Positions 35,954 through 44,128 of a stretch of DNA of 64,000 bases are shown here, piece by piece. Position 1 is the stretch's first letter; each line of letters opens with the position of its first letter. Source of the DNA: Solibacillus merdavium (GTDB lineage: Bacteria > Bacillota > Bacilli > Bacillales_A > Planococcaceae). Position numbers and translations under genes: made by a program. Where the stretch lies: the NCBI RefSeq assembly GCF_014836935.1, contig NZ_JACSPW010000002.1:124001-188000 (forward strand). The letters are read 5' to 3'. A model generated the notes under the pieces. That model saw only the letters and a program-made list of their open reading frames with translations. It had not been told where the DNA came from and did no database searches.

Positions 35954-36235
35954 GTGGCTAAAAAAAGTTCAGGCACACCTAGCTGGAAGCAAAATCACCC
36001 GATTAGTTTACTATCCAACTCAGTTGAAAGAACAGAGCGAGCAGTAAAACAGGCAATGTCTCACCCGGAAGAATTTGCAGTAGAACATGCATTCAATTCA
36101 TTGGAACGTACCGAAAACGCACTCTCTAATGCAGAACAAAAACAGGAACATATGGATATTGTTGAGCAAAATAAAGCCAAACTGGATGAACTAAAGCAAA
36201 ACATCCTAGAAATTGATGAAAACTTAAATTCATAA
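35954..36235 (+). CDS. Small helical protein, unknown
   Basis: 93 residues beginning MAKKSSGTPSWKQNHP, then a largely helical amphipathic body with a repeated pattern (NSVERTERAVKQA and NSLERTENALSNA). Start is GTG with GATGAGGA at 5 bases. No family recognised. Single gene between the small spore-type genes and the peptidase gene. Confidence 0.6.
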   Translation: MAKKSSGTPSWKQNHPISLLSNSVERTERAVKQAMSHPEEFAVEHAFNSLERTENALSNAEQKQEHMDIVEQNKAKLDELKQNILEIDENLNS

Positions 36236-36241
36236 AAGTAT

Positions 36242-36270
36242 CCCCCGTTGCATGTTCGTAACGGGGGAGT
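36242..36270. terminator. Terminator
   Basis: CCCCCGTT pairs with AACGGGGG over a 10-base loop between convergent genes. Confidence 0.75.
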
Positions 36271-36274
36271 TCAT

Positions 36275-37465
36275 TTACATATAAAGTGCACTTAAAAAAA
36301 TCCCCAATGCCTCTTCATATATTTCATCAAACTGGCTAATTGGCAAAGGATTCGTTCCAAGACCTAATTCAACGGTGAAACCTGGGCGACGCCAATCTTG
36401 AATAAACCAGTCTTTATAACCGGCATAGCTTTCAATTGTTTGCACCGGCTTATACCCACTAACTCTGGCAAACTCATTAACAAGCTGTTCTGTTTCAGGA
36501 GGCTCCAACCCCATGAACCCCCAAAAAATAACTTGGCCTTGTGTATGAAAAGCCAATACACGAGCAAAGTCCCGTTCAACCGTTAGCTCCGCCATTGCAA
36601 TGGACTCCGGCTCAGATAGCGGACTTTCCCCACCATAATCTCGCGGACCCGGTGTTTTCGGATTTCTTTCTCTTTCCAGTTCCCATTCAGCAGGAAACTG
36701 GTCGTTCAGGTCGACCCCATTAATATTTGCTTTCCAATCGGAAAAATCTGTACTGCCCTTATTCCACTCAATTAAATTATTCCGGATGGTTTCATTTTCC
36801 GGTGGTCCGTTCAGCACTAAATCCACTCCGTCTGGATTTACCATAGGAACAATATTTAAACTCGTTTGATTATACAATGGCAATGTATAAAGCCCTCGTA
36901 TTGAACCATTATTCGTAAGCGACAATAGGTAATCATTAAGAAACGTCATGACAATCGCTGTTGTAATCCATTCATTGGCATGGAAGGAAGCATTATAATG
37001 AACACGTTTCTGCCCTTTTCCAATCGTGAGTCCCGGTATTTCTTTATTTAATACAGAATTTCCAATCGACTCATTTACTAGGAATGGATAGATTGCCTGC
37101 AATGTACGAATATCCTGTACCATCATGCTGTAATCATAATTTTGTTTCCCATTTACAACTCGCCATGTTATACGAACAGGTAATAGTAATTGGGTACCGA
37201 CTTGAAGTGCATATGGACTGATACCTGAATTGAGAAGGAAAATCGCATCCATCGGCAAATTTATTCTTTGTGCAATCGACCAAACCGTATCTCCACGTTG
37301 AACCGTGTATGGACTTGTTACATAGCCTGGAATTTGGACAGGTTGGTTCGGGATTAGCTCCTGTGCATTCAAATTACGATTTGAATCAATAATTACCTGA
37401 TAAGGAAGATTAAAAACTTGGCTATAATACCAAAAGGAATCACCCGGCCTAACAAAAATCTCCAC
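36275..37465 (-). CDS. Gamma-D-glutamyl-L-diamino acid endopeptidase (LysM2-M14, ENP1-like)
   Basis: 396 residues: two LysM domains (VRPGDSFWYYSQVFN; VQRGDTVWSIAQRIN) and an M14 zinc carboxypeptidase domain. Zinc ligands H and E are in ASFHANEW, the third His in LAFHTQG; the catalytic Glu lies in GFTVELGLG, and GVDLNDQFPAEW carries the substrate Arg/Asn region. It matches the layout of endopeptidase I of Lysinibacillus sphaericus, a sporulation enzyme that cuts gamma-D-Glu-(L)-diamino acid bonds. Start is GTG with GGGAGGAG 4-6 bases upstream. Confidence 0.9.
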   Translation of the reverse strand: MEIFVRPGDSFWYYSQVFNLPYQVIIDSNRNLNAQELIPNQPVQIPGYVTSPYTVQRGDTVWSIAQRINLPMDAIFLLNSGISPYALQVGTQLLLPVRITWRVVNGKQNYDYSMMVQDIRTLQAIYPFLVNESIGNSVLNKEIPGLTIGKGQKRVHYNASFHANEWITTAIVMTFLNDYLLSLTNNGSIRGLYTLPLYNQTSLNIVPMVNPDGVDLVLNGPPENETIRNNLIEWNKGSTDFSDWKANINGVDLNDQFPAEWELERERNPKTPGPRDYGGESPLSEPESIAMAELTVERDFARVLAFHTQGQVIFWGFMGLEPPETEQLVNEFARVSGYKPVQTIESYAGYKDWFIQDWRRPGFTVELGLGTNPLPISQFDEIYEEALGIFLSALYM

Positions 37466-37662
37466 TAAGCTCCTCCCTCAATAAAATGATCAATAGAAAA
37501 GTATATGAATGTGGGGATTGATTATTAACACGGTTCGAGAAAACTGATTTATTATCTTCAATCACTTTCTGTATTCCCTAATTTTCCCCTATATAGCTGA
37601 AATTGAGAGCAGCATTATGTTATAGTAGAATCTACTAAATTTTTATTGTATGGAGGTTCATC

Positions 37663-38292
37663 ATGGAGACGAAAAGAATATCGCTGCATCGTGCACTATC
37701 TGAGTTAAAAATGCTTGGTGAACGGATCCAATCGGCTACGTACCGCGTAGTGCTGGCTCGAGCAAACCGAAAAAGCAACGAAAAAATTGAAGGCATGTCA
37801 ATTGATGAATACAAAAAAGAAATGCAAGGTTCGTATGACAAAGTCACAAGCCTTATTCAATACCGCAATAAACTAAAAGCACTCGTTGTCGAATCAAATG
37901 CTAAAACAATCGTTAAAATTGGAGCAAATGAAATGACAGTGGCTGAAGCAATTGAACGCAAACAATCAATTGCATATGAGAAGGATTTACTGAATCATCT
38001 ACGCCGCCAATATTTTGAAGCAATCGATGAAGTAACAGCTGCGAATGAGGCCCTTCCTGAAAAGCTTGAAAATTACCTGATTAATATTTTAGGCAGCAAG
38101 GAAAAGCAATCATCCTCAGACGAAGTGAAGCTTCACACCGATACTTTTATGAAGCGCAATGAATACGAACTGATCGACCCGATGCAAGTAAAGAAAACCA
38201 TTGACGAGCTTGCAGCGAAAATCGAGGAATTTGAGTCAGAAGTAGACGCTGTATTATCAGAATCAAATGCCACAACATTTATTGAGATCTAA
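37663..38292 (+). CDS. Coiled-coil protein, unknown
   Basis: 209 residues, almost wholly helical with long charged stretches; a central segment KIGANEMTVAEAIERK looks like a short turn between two helical arms. Proteins of this shape occur in phage and cell-envelope neighbourhoods, but I cannot name its family. GGAGG is 6 bases before the ATG. No cotranscribed partner. Confidence 0.65.
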   Translation: METKRISLHRALSELKMLGERIQSATYRVVLARANRKSNEKIEGMSIDEYKKEMQGSYDKVTSLIQYRNKLKALVVESNAKTIVKIGANEMTVAEAIERKQSIAYEKDLLNHLRRQYFEAIDEVTAANEALPEKLENYLINILGSKEKQSSSDEVKLHTDTFMKRNEYELIDPMQVKKTIDELAAKIEEFESEVDAVLSESNATTFIEI

Positions 38293-38692
38293 CTAATAAT
38301 TTGCATAGCGTAGCGAAAACAGTAAACGGATCGGCGCTCGTGCTTTGACTGTGTGCGAGTTGAAACAACCAAACAGTCACTCAACCTACAATTAATATTT
38401 GAACCTTAATAGAAAAGTTCAAAGCTTAAAGGTCAAAGCTGAAATATCAAATGTCAAAGCTCTTAACTTTTAAAGCTCAATGTTCAAATGATAAAGCTCA
38501 TCCAAATCCTGGGTCATGGTTTAGGTATGCCGATTCATGACCGTCTGTGGCTCCACCAGGCAGCTATTGTTGTGCAAAATAAAATGCCGAATTCGCTTTC
38601 TTGGCGAATTCGGTTTTTGTTTTACTTACCCTTTTACCGGTGCGTGCGCAGTTTTCCGTCGAAATAATTATGGAGAACAAAAAAAGAAGCAG
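38293..38692. other. 400-base region without a gene; direct repeats and a terminator hairpin
   Basis: No convincing ORF. From about 38405 to 38500 a short motif of the type TCAAAGCT recurs with variations. At 38587-38613 CCGAATTCGC pairs with GCGAATTCGG, followed by TTTTT on the plus strand, so a transcript from the left ends here; an unrecognised small RNA is possible. Confidence 0.4.
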
Positions 38693-38707
38693 TCATTTGC
38701 AACTGCC
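38679..38707 (-). terminator. Terminator at the left end of the immunity array
   Basis: GGCAGTTGC and GCAACTGCC type pairing (GCAGT/ACTGC core) overlaps the stop codon of the first array gene and is followed by TTCTTTTTTT on the minus strand. Confidence 0.65.
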
Positions 38708-39229
38708 TCCCTCAAGATTTAATAGAACAATCTCATTTTCATCGTACCAGTACTTTTCTGCTCTATCTATGTATGATAAAAAATCTTCGTAGCGTCCTTT
38801 CCAATTTCCAGGTACAAAATCCTCGTAGGAAGCTGGTTCTGAATAAAGGGAGTACAGTTCTCTTTTATCGAAATTTATATATAACGAAGGCATAAAACTA
38901 TAAAAAGTGTCCTCTTTCGTTTCAGTAAGTAAATTTAACTTAAGTCTTTCTCTTAATTCTTTTGTTGAAACAGCATACTTTGCAATTCTTGGCGCAAATT
39001 CTGCATATGAATCCTCATCTAATATATCTATGCCTTTCCTTTCATCATCTTCTTCGATAAAAGGACCAGTATATGCAATTCCCATTTCTTTAAATTTCTT
39101 TTTATATGCCTCTTCTAGTTTTTTTCTATCTAAAAACCAAATATCTTTTGTGGAAACATACCATTTGAAATGATTATTAATTAATACACCTACAATAATA
39201 TTCTCAAGTGCTTTAGGTACTAATAACAT
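38693..39229 (-). CDS. Probable orphan immunity protein, unknown family
   Basis: 178 residues, soluble, acidic, with many aromatic residues in the C-terminal half (EDTFYSFMPSLYINFDKREL; FVPGNWKGRYEDFLSYI in part). No family recognised. The ATG at 39229 follows GGAG by 9 bases; a TTG at 39238 is in the same frame. It is the leftmost gene of the immunity array, and size, composition and place suggest a toxin antidote; that is inference. Confidence 0.5.
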   Translation of the reverse strand: MLLVPKALENIIVGVLINNHFKWYVSTKDIWFLDRKKLEEAYKKKFKEMGIAYTGPFIEEDDERKGIDILDEDSYAEFAPRIAKYAVSTKELRERLKLNLLTETKEDTFYSFMPSLYINFDKRELYSLYSEPASYEDFVPGNWKGRYEDFLSYIDRAEKYWYDENEIVLLNLEGGSCK

Positions 39230-39365
39230 ATGTTTCAACTCCGTTTTATTATTTTCTTACTCTACGTTTTCGAACTGTAATCATTACTTAGAAATTACTA
39301 AAATTCCCTCGATTAATATATTATCATCAAACTTATTCATCCTTATTACCTTAAGAAAGAAACTA

Positions 39366-39653
39366 CTAATTCACATCAATTACTTGTATTCCTTTAACCT
39401 GAGCACAGGTATTAATCTCTTTGATTAAATTGTTTCTATAAACTGATATTGCTCCGTGTATTTCTCTTTCACCATCTGCATCTATATATTCTGGAAATAA
39501 AATAAAATTTGTTTAATCCATTTTTTTTATTATATATTCATTTCCTTCAAATTCTCCACATCTGATATGATATGAAGTTATAAAAGACATTATATCTTCA
39601 TATAATTCCTGTGTATTAATTTCTGCCTGCAAAAATCCTTCTATAACATTCAT
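39366..39653 (-). pseudogene. Immunity-like gene with in-frame stop
   Basis: From an ATG at 39653 with AGAAAGGCGAG upstream, a 96-codon frame runs to TAG at 39366 and is broken once by TAA at codon 47 (39515-39513). The acidic product (MNVIEGFLQAEINTQ at the start, VKGIQVIDVN at the end) looks like a small antidote protein. Upstream a toxin-terminus-like tail (ending LSAYPIK) is visible at about 39670-39735. Confidence 0.5.
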
Positions 39654-39845
39654 AATAATCTCGCCTTTCTATTTTATTGGATAAGCTGATAACCTGCCTC
39701 CATCTTCTGATAATACAACTTTAAATCTGTTACTTCATCTGCATATGTCAGCTAACTTACATGAGATTCTAATACAAAAGGGAAAAGAAAACTCGACTAA
39801 GTACGAGCACCTGATTAAGGTTTTTCATCCCCAAAAAAATTAATT

Positions 39846-39903
39846 TCTTTTTGTCTTACTAAGTTAAACTAAAGTAAACAACCTTGAAAGGCGTAAAACC
39901 ATT
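39846..39903. repeat. Repeat shared with 41952-42013
   Basis: About 60 bases (TTTCTTTTxGTCTTACT..., AGTTAAACxAAAGTAAA, CCTTGAAAGGCGTAAAACCATT) nearly identical to 41952-42013. In the second copy the end forms a terminator hairpin; here the right arm (TTCAAGG) is lost. Confidence 0.65.
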
Positions 39904-39915
39904 ATTGAACAATAA

Positions 39916-40344
39916 TTAACAATTAAAATATGCCTTTAAGAAATCAAAAAACGATGACCAAGCTTCTTTTAACTCTCCTTTTAAAAGCAGTTCATCGCCA
40001 CCCTCAAAGTTAACTATATAAACTTTATCTGTTACAGTATCCACCACTAATACAGCATTTGCTGACATTCCACTTAAAACAAGATATTGCTGCGGAAAAC
40101 CATGTTCTTTTCGAGAAATTAGTGTGTATGATTCAATATTATTTTCTTCATCTGCTATATCTAGTAATTCAAAGGGTACATGTTCTTCCCAAAAAGGTCC
40201 TGCATATTGTATATAAAATTCTTGGAAAGTATCTGATGCGTCTACACCTAGCCTTATTAAAGCCTCCTGTACCAGATTGCTATCTTCACGTTTATATATT
40301 TCTTCTCCTAGAATTTCATCTAGTCTCTCGGGCAAAATACTCAT
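39916..40344 (-). CDS. SUKH (SMI1/KNR4)-family immunity protein
   Basis: 142 residues with a SUKH-like pattern: helical N-terminus, FQEFYIQYAGPFWEE, a beta-rich middle (YLVLSGMSANAVLVVDTVTDKVYIV) and a final helix (SSFFDFLKAYF). SUKH proteins neutralise nuclease toxins of contact and type VII systems. AGGAGG lies 8 bases upstream. A remnant of a toxin tip (HPYKGKLNPFYPMDET) precedes it at about 40355-40500. No active toxin is beside it. Confidence 0.6.
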   Translation of the reverse strand: MSILPERLDEILGEEIYKREDSNLVQEALIRLGVDASDTFQEFYIQYAGPFWEEHVPFELLDIADEENNIESYTLISRKEHGFPQQYLVLSGMSANAVLVVDTVTDKVYIVNFEGGDELLLKGELKEAWSSFFDFLKAYFNC

Positions 40345-40354
40345 ATTATTTTCC

Positions 40355-40510
40355 TCCTAAAGCTTCTTCTCCTCATATTTTCCAATAATTAATAGAATCT
40401 ACTTTTTGAAATGCCCCTCTAGTTGTCTCATCCATTGGATAAAATGGATTTAACTTTCCTTTATAAGGATGTAGTGGAGCTCTTTTAGCATTAATTGCTC
40501 ATTAGCTAAT
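40355..40510 (-). pseudogene. Remnant of a toxin C-terminal tip
   Basis: Read on the minus strand the frame gives RAPLHPYKGKLNPFYPMDET, then GAFQKVDSINYWKI, a stop, GEEALGGK and a final stop just before the next immunity gene. It has no start of its own and no LXG part. Confidence 0.45.
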
Positions 40511-40609
40511 TGAAGGTTTTTTTCATAGCACTAATAACCACTATAGATAAAAGCAATTGTCGCTTCATAAAGTAAATCAAGTGCTTGTGGTTAATTCTAC
40601 TCCTGAATA

Positions 40610-41152
40610 TTACTTAATTGGTCCCATAAATTCAGTAATATTAAGAATATGTTCCTTCAGTTTTACTTTTTTTAGATTCTCTACTTTTTCTGCTCCACCT
40701 AAACCTAATAGAGGTGTATAGCCGAAGCACTCATCATAATCCAACTCACCATATTGTTTAAGGGCTTCGGGATAAGGTTGCCAAGACAAATCTTCATCTT
40801 TAAATTCCAAGTCATTAATATTTTGAAAGAAAAATTCAAATGTAAACATAATTGTCTTTACCACACCATACCTGTAATTAAGTAATCTAACATATCCATC
40901 TGACCAAATAACCAGATCACCCATACCTGTAGCAAATAACACAAATGAATCCTTGTATCTTTGACTACTCTCCCCCAAAATCTCTTTAAATTCCTCTGGA
41001 TTTACACTTTTAAAATACCCTTGCATAAATGTACCAAATCCATAATTACTCCATAAATCTATAATTTCATTTGGTACCAGTTTAGTATATTTTACAATCA
41101 TTTCACTCGGAACTTTTTTATACGATTTAAAATCTATTAAATATTTTTCCAT
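40610..41152 (-). CDS. Tdi1-like (GAD-like/DUF1851) immunity protein, paralogue 1
   Basis: 180 residues of the GAD-like/DUF1851 type found as immunity to DNase-type effectors: LVPNEIIDLWSNYGFGTFM, FATGMGDLVIW, and a conserved C-terminus DECFGYTPLLGLGGAEKVEN. GAGGAG is 5 bases before the ATG. It is a paralogue of the gene at 45628; the C-terminal thirds are almost identical while the N-terminal halves differ, as if recombined. No toxin remnant directly upstream. Confidence 0.72.
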   Translation of the reverse strand: MEKYLIDFKSYKKVPSEMIVKYTKLVPNEIIDLWSNYGFGTFMQGYFKSVNPEEFKEILGESSQRYKDSFVLFATGMGDLVIWSDGYVRLLNYRYGVVKTIMFTFEFFFQNINDLEFKDEDLSWQPYPEALKQYGELDYDECFGYTPLLGLGGAEKVENLKKVKLKEHILNITEFMGPIK

Positions 41153-41245
41153 TTAAACTCCTCAAACTAATGAATTTTTACTCCATGGAAACAAACAAAT
41201 GCTTTAAGTGCACCTTGAAAATGGGAATTTTCCCATATTTAAATT

Positions 41246-41722
41246 TCAAGAATATGAGTTAACTATATCTTTCTCTAATTTTAAAAATTCTTCAAACCTT
41301 TTTACCATATCTGCTATTGTAGTTGGGACTTCTTGAGGCATATAATTTATGAAACCCAACATATCTTCTGGGTAATGATGATTTTCATAAAACTCGGCTA
41401 TTTTATTTAATAATTCATTATCTTCTTTACACTCTTCTTTTATTTTAGATAAACAAACAAATCGAAGTTTTCTATTCTCAGCTATTAAAAATGCGCTATT
41501 TTCGTCTAATTGTGGGAAATAAATGTCCTTTATCTCCAACATTACTTTGTTTAAATCTTCAATAGGTATTCCCCATGCAAACTCATTTTCATCACCATTT
41601 TCCATCGACTCTACCGCATAGTCAGAAATAGCCTTTTTACTGAAGTAATTTTCATTGATTCCTACAAAAATAGTTTTCCAATCATATTTAATATTTCTAT
41701 TTTTAAAATCTGTTAAGTTCAT
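41246..41722 (-). CDS. Probable immunity protein (DUF2247-like)
   Basis: 158 residues, acidic, with WKTIFVGINENYFSKKAISDYA near the start, which recalls DUF2247. GTG at 41731 and ATG at 41722 are both possible; ATG is chosen since the stop of the preceding toxin remnant overlaps the GTG. The remnant (ENGEITGKPIKLQKSRL) and an LXG-core relic (41817-41950) lie just upstream, so this is the antidote of a lost LXG toxin variant. Confidence 0.55.
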   Translation of the reverse strand: MNLTDFKNRNIKYDWKTIFVGINENYFSKKAISDYAVESMENGDENEFAWGIPIEDLNKVMLEIKDIYFPQLDENSAFLIAENRKLRFVCLSKIKEECKEDNELLNKIAEFYENHHYPEDMLGFINYMPQEVPTTIADMVKRFEEFLKLEKDIVNSYS

Positions 41723-41754
41723 ATTTCTCACAACCTACTTTTTTGTAATTTGAT

Positions 41755-41950
41755 TGGCTTACCAGTTATTTCTCCATTTTCTATGAACCTCCTGTGGCTC
41801 ACATTACCGTTTAATCTATGTTGATACCATTGCGCCGTTGAGACCAAAAGTACCTAAAGGCTGCTGATCATTTTGGTAAAGAGCAGAGAATGTGTACGAT
41901 TGGCAAGTGCAATCGTTAATGGATGTTGGCTAGCGAATGATTGCAACTGT
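41755..41950 (-). pseudogene. Relic of an LXG toxin: core fragment plus end of a tip
   Basis: Bases 41817-41950 are a decayed copy of the toxin core around 54245-54440 (shared: ACCATTGC-CCG-TGAGACC-AAAGTACCTAAAGG in pieces, GCTGCTGA-CATTTTG, GGCTAGCGAATGA). Joined to it is about 60 bases encoding the end of a different tip (SHRRFIENGEITGKPIKLQ). Several deletions; no ORF remains. Confidence 0.65.
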
Positions 41951-41983
41951 ATTTCTTTTAGTCTTACTCAGTTAAACAAAAGT

Positions 41984-42019
41984 AAAAAACCTTGAAAGGC
42001 GTAAAACCATTCAAGGTAT
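41984..42019 (-). terminator. Cassette terminator hairpin (CCTTGAA type)
   Basis: CCTTGAA and TTCAAGG enclose a 13-base loop, then TTTTTT on the minus strand. The same CCTTGA-A-GGC design recurs at 43902, 44082 and 47660. Confidence 0.75.
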
Positions 42020-42035
42020 GTTTTATTATTGTTCT

Positions 42036-42368
42036 TTAATCAGCTAGTAATTGGATCTTTTCTTTCCATACTAGTAACAGCTCTATAAGTTGCTCCGTTT
42101 CTATTGTATTTTTATAAGGTTCTTCAACCCGAAAATTATTTTCCACGATACTAATATCTTTTTTTATAAATATGCTTGTAGCATTTAATTCTATTTCAAA
42201 GTCTTCATATACACCTTCTAAAACATTCTTTATATATTTTATATACTCATCTATTTGTTCTTCCGATGCAATATTTTCAATAAAATCCGAGAAAAGGCTT
42301 ATTTCTTCTGGTAAAACTATTCGTAAATCACCAAATGGATCTTCTTTAAATTCATATACATATCTCAT
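42036..42368 (-). CDS. Probable immunity protein, unknown family
   Basis: 110 residues, strongly acidic, helical (FSDFIENIASEEQIDEYI; TEQLIELLLVWKEKIQ). No family name can be given. Start ATG at 42368 with a weak TAAGGT site. Upstream at 42399-42500 is the end of an RNase-like toxin tip, whose antidote this should be. A CCTTGAA terminator follows. Confidence 0.5.
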   Translation of the reverse strand: MRYVYEFKEDPFGDLRIVLPEEISLFSDFIENIASEEQIDEYIKYIKNVLEGVYEDFEIELNATSIFIKKDISIVENNFRVEEPYKNTIETEQLIELLLVWKEKIQLLAD

Positions 42369-42398
42369 ATACCTTAGTTATCACCTTCTGTTATTTTT

Positions 42399-42500
42399 TA
42401 TACAGTGGATATGCCGTAGCTATTGAACCATCTTTATTCAAATACATTTCTATTTTAATGCCCGTGGAAGTAACACCTTTATTTCCTCTAATGTCATCAT
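42399..42500 (-). pseudogene. Remnant of a toxin tip ending in ...AYPLYKK
   Basis: The minus-strand frame reads GNKGVTSTGIKIEMYLNKDG then SIATAYPLYKK and stop. The KGV-TGIK-I-M-L-KDG-I-TAYP ending is typical of RNase (BECR/CdiA-CT-like) toxin domains. No start codon or upstream part remains. Confidence 0.5.
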
Positions 42501-42660
42501 ACTTTTCCAGTATAGTTTAATTCAATATTCAATAGTTTCTCCAGTATCAAAATTTAAGGCTTCCTCATCAAAGTCTTTAAAATCCTTATAGAATGCTTGG
42601 TCATAGATCAAAAGGGAAATATCACCAACAAATATTAGGATTTTATCCGTAAAGGTTCTT
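42494..42660 (-). pseudogene. Fragment duplicated from the immunity gene at 44129
   Basis: About 165 bases closely match 44227-44391 (shared tracts: GTCATCATACTTTTCCA, CAATAGTTTCTCCAGTATCA, GCTTCCTCATCAAAGTCTTT). Only the middle part of that gene is present, out of context, so it is a dead copy left by recombination. Confidence 0.75.
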
Positions 42661-42663
42661 TTA

Positions 42664-43017
42664 TTATTCTTTTTCAATTAGTATAGTATTACAAACAACT
42701 TCTACATTTAAAGGCGGCATAAAAATATTACATTTTAATATATCTTCTCCATCAATCTGTATATCTGAAATCTCAACTTCCTGAATAAAATAAGGAATTT
42801 GAGTTTTTGTTAACTCTTTTAAGGGTTTCAATCTATCTTCAACACTTGTTATAAATGAGAATCTCGAACATCCAATAAAAAGTAAGGTTACATTAAAATC
42901 TGTATCTTCAAATACAATTCTAAGTTCATCTCCAAAAAAACTGGACTCCATTTGCAGTACTCTTGCATCCCAATAATGCAGTTCTTCAATTTCATTTAGT
43001 ATTTTCTGTGCATTCAA
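42664..43017 (-). CDS. Probable immunity protein, unknown family
   Basis: About 117 residues, beta-rich with acidic strands (FGDELRIVFEDTDFNVTLLF; FIQEVEISDIQIDGEDILK in part). The TTG at 43017 is taken as start because GAGGTGG lies 6 bases before it; a GTG at 43032 inside that site is the longer alternative. Upstream (43025-43150) lies the end of a toxin tip frame, and downstream a duplicated gene fragment. Confidence 0.5.
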   Translation of the reverse strand: MNAQKILNEIEELHYWDARVLQMESSFFGDELRIVFEDTDFNVTLLFIGCSRFSFITSVEDRLKPLKELTKTQIPYFIQEVEISDIQIDGEDILKCNIFMPPLNVEVVCNTILIEKE

Positions 43018-43024
43018 GTTACTC

Positions 43025-43150
43025 CACCTCACTTTTTATATGGAATATGAGATTCCGGGCTTTTTCTACCACAACATTTAGGTTTACATCAAGCGGATTC
43101 ACGAACAAATGTTCAGCTTCTATTACTTCTATACGAGTTTTACCGGTCCG
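43025..43150 (-). pseudogene. Remnant of a toxin tip
   Basis: Open minus-strand frame without start: RTGKTRIEVIEAEHLFVNP, LDVNLNVVVEKARNLIFHIK, SEVE, stop next to the immunity start. Its place directly before an immunity gene follows the pattern of the array; I cannot name the domain. Confidence 0.4.
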
Positions 43151-43193
43151 TTAATTGATTTATAAGTATCCACTGAATTAACTTCATTGTTTT

Positions 43194-43619
43194 TTACCAA
43201 TTATCAATTCCTTCTTGGAATATGTCTAATACATAATCATCAAATGTATTATATCTAGGGTGTAAATCTATCCCCCCCCTTTCCCAACTAAATACTCTAT
43301 CATCATATATATCTGCACAATACATACATCTAGCAAATTCTCCCGAATCCTCTAAAACAATTAAGTTCATACCCAACCCTAATTTTCTCCATCTCTCGGT
43401 TGCATCAACTACAGATGCCCCTAAATTACCCTGAACGCCTTCAAGCTCAACTCCACATATTCCTCCCGAACCATATTTTTTTATAAAATTGTGATAACTT
43501 CCAGGAAATTTAACTCTAAGTTTTTCTTCAGCATTATTAATATATTCTTCTGATACTTCTCCAAAAAAATCATCTTCTTCACCATAATTATCAATCATCT
43601 TAATAATTCTTTCATCCAT
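43194..43619 (-). CDS. SUKH (SMI1/KNR4)-family immunity protein
   Basis: 141 residues with a clear SMI1/KNR4 N-terminus (EEYINNAEEKLRVKFPGSYH, FIKKYGSGGICGVELEGV) and a C-terminal YNTFDDYVLDIF. Similar to YobK-type antidotes of Bacillus LXG nucleases. AGGAGTGA is 8 bases before the ATG. The decayed HNH-type tip just upstream (43640-43800) fits as its lost toxin. Confidence 0.8.
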   Translation of the reverse strand: MDERIIKMIDNYGEEDDFFGEVSEEYINNAEEKLRVKFPGSYHNFIKKYGSGGICGVELEGVQGNLGASVVDATERWRKLGLGMNLIVLEDSGEFARCMYCADIYDDRVFSWERGGIDLHPRYNTFDDYVLDIFQEGIDNW

Positions 43620-43639
43620 AAATTAAACTCACTCCTATT

Positions 43640-43800
43640 ATGAACTAGCACGCATTTTTCAATAGTTACTTCTAAAGTTATTATACATTTTTTCAAGTTC
43701 TGGATTATTTCTAAAACTTCACCCATTTTCAACAAAACCTTGTAACGTCGAATCGTATTTATCGTGAGTTAACTCCGCAATTTCAACCATTCCACCAGGT
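43640..43800 (-). pseudogene. Remnant of an HNH-type nuclease tip
   Basis: Minus-strand frame EPGGMVEIAELTHDKYDSTL, QGFVENG, a TGA stop, SFRNNPELEKMYNNFRSNY, stop. The PGGMVEIAE-THDKYD pattern is that of HNH-type toxin C-termini paired with SUKH antidotes. Broken by the internal stop and lacking any start. Confidence 0.55.
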
Positions 43801-44128
43801 TCTTTTTTTTGGTACACTCAGAAGTAGTCATAGGTGTTACAAGCCAGGAATACCTCTACTATCTGAATAAAGAATGTTTTATTCGTCACTGGGTAGCCCT
43901 ACAAAAAAGAAACCTTGAAAAGCATTAGCCAATCAAGGGTCGAGCTCAGGAATATACCCTCAAATTTTGACTCTTAAATTTCGCGATGTAATAAATGTAT
44001 ATCAGAATCTACCTGTATCCTATCATCAATCTTTACCATGCTTGAATTTGACGGTGACTTTCCACTTTACTGGGCAGACCCACAAAAAAGAAACCTTGAA
44101 AGGCTAAGGCCAATTAAGGTTTACAAGT
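43801..44128. repeat. Intergenic block with two cassette-end repeats
   Basis: Bases 43888-43938 and 44070-44120 share ACTGGG-AG-CC-ACAAAAAAG, AAACCTTGAAA and the CCTTGA...TCAAGG terminator hairpin. Between them I see no gene; a very short remnant frame may be present. Confidence 0.6.

Noticed and set aside
38405-38500. CRISPR-like repeats
   Set aside because: Units are short, degenerate and unevenly spaced, with no spacers or cas genes.
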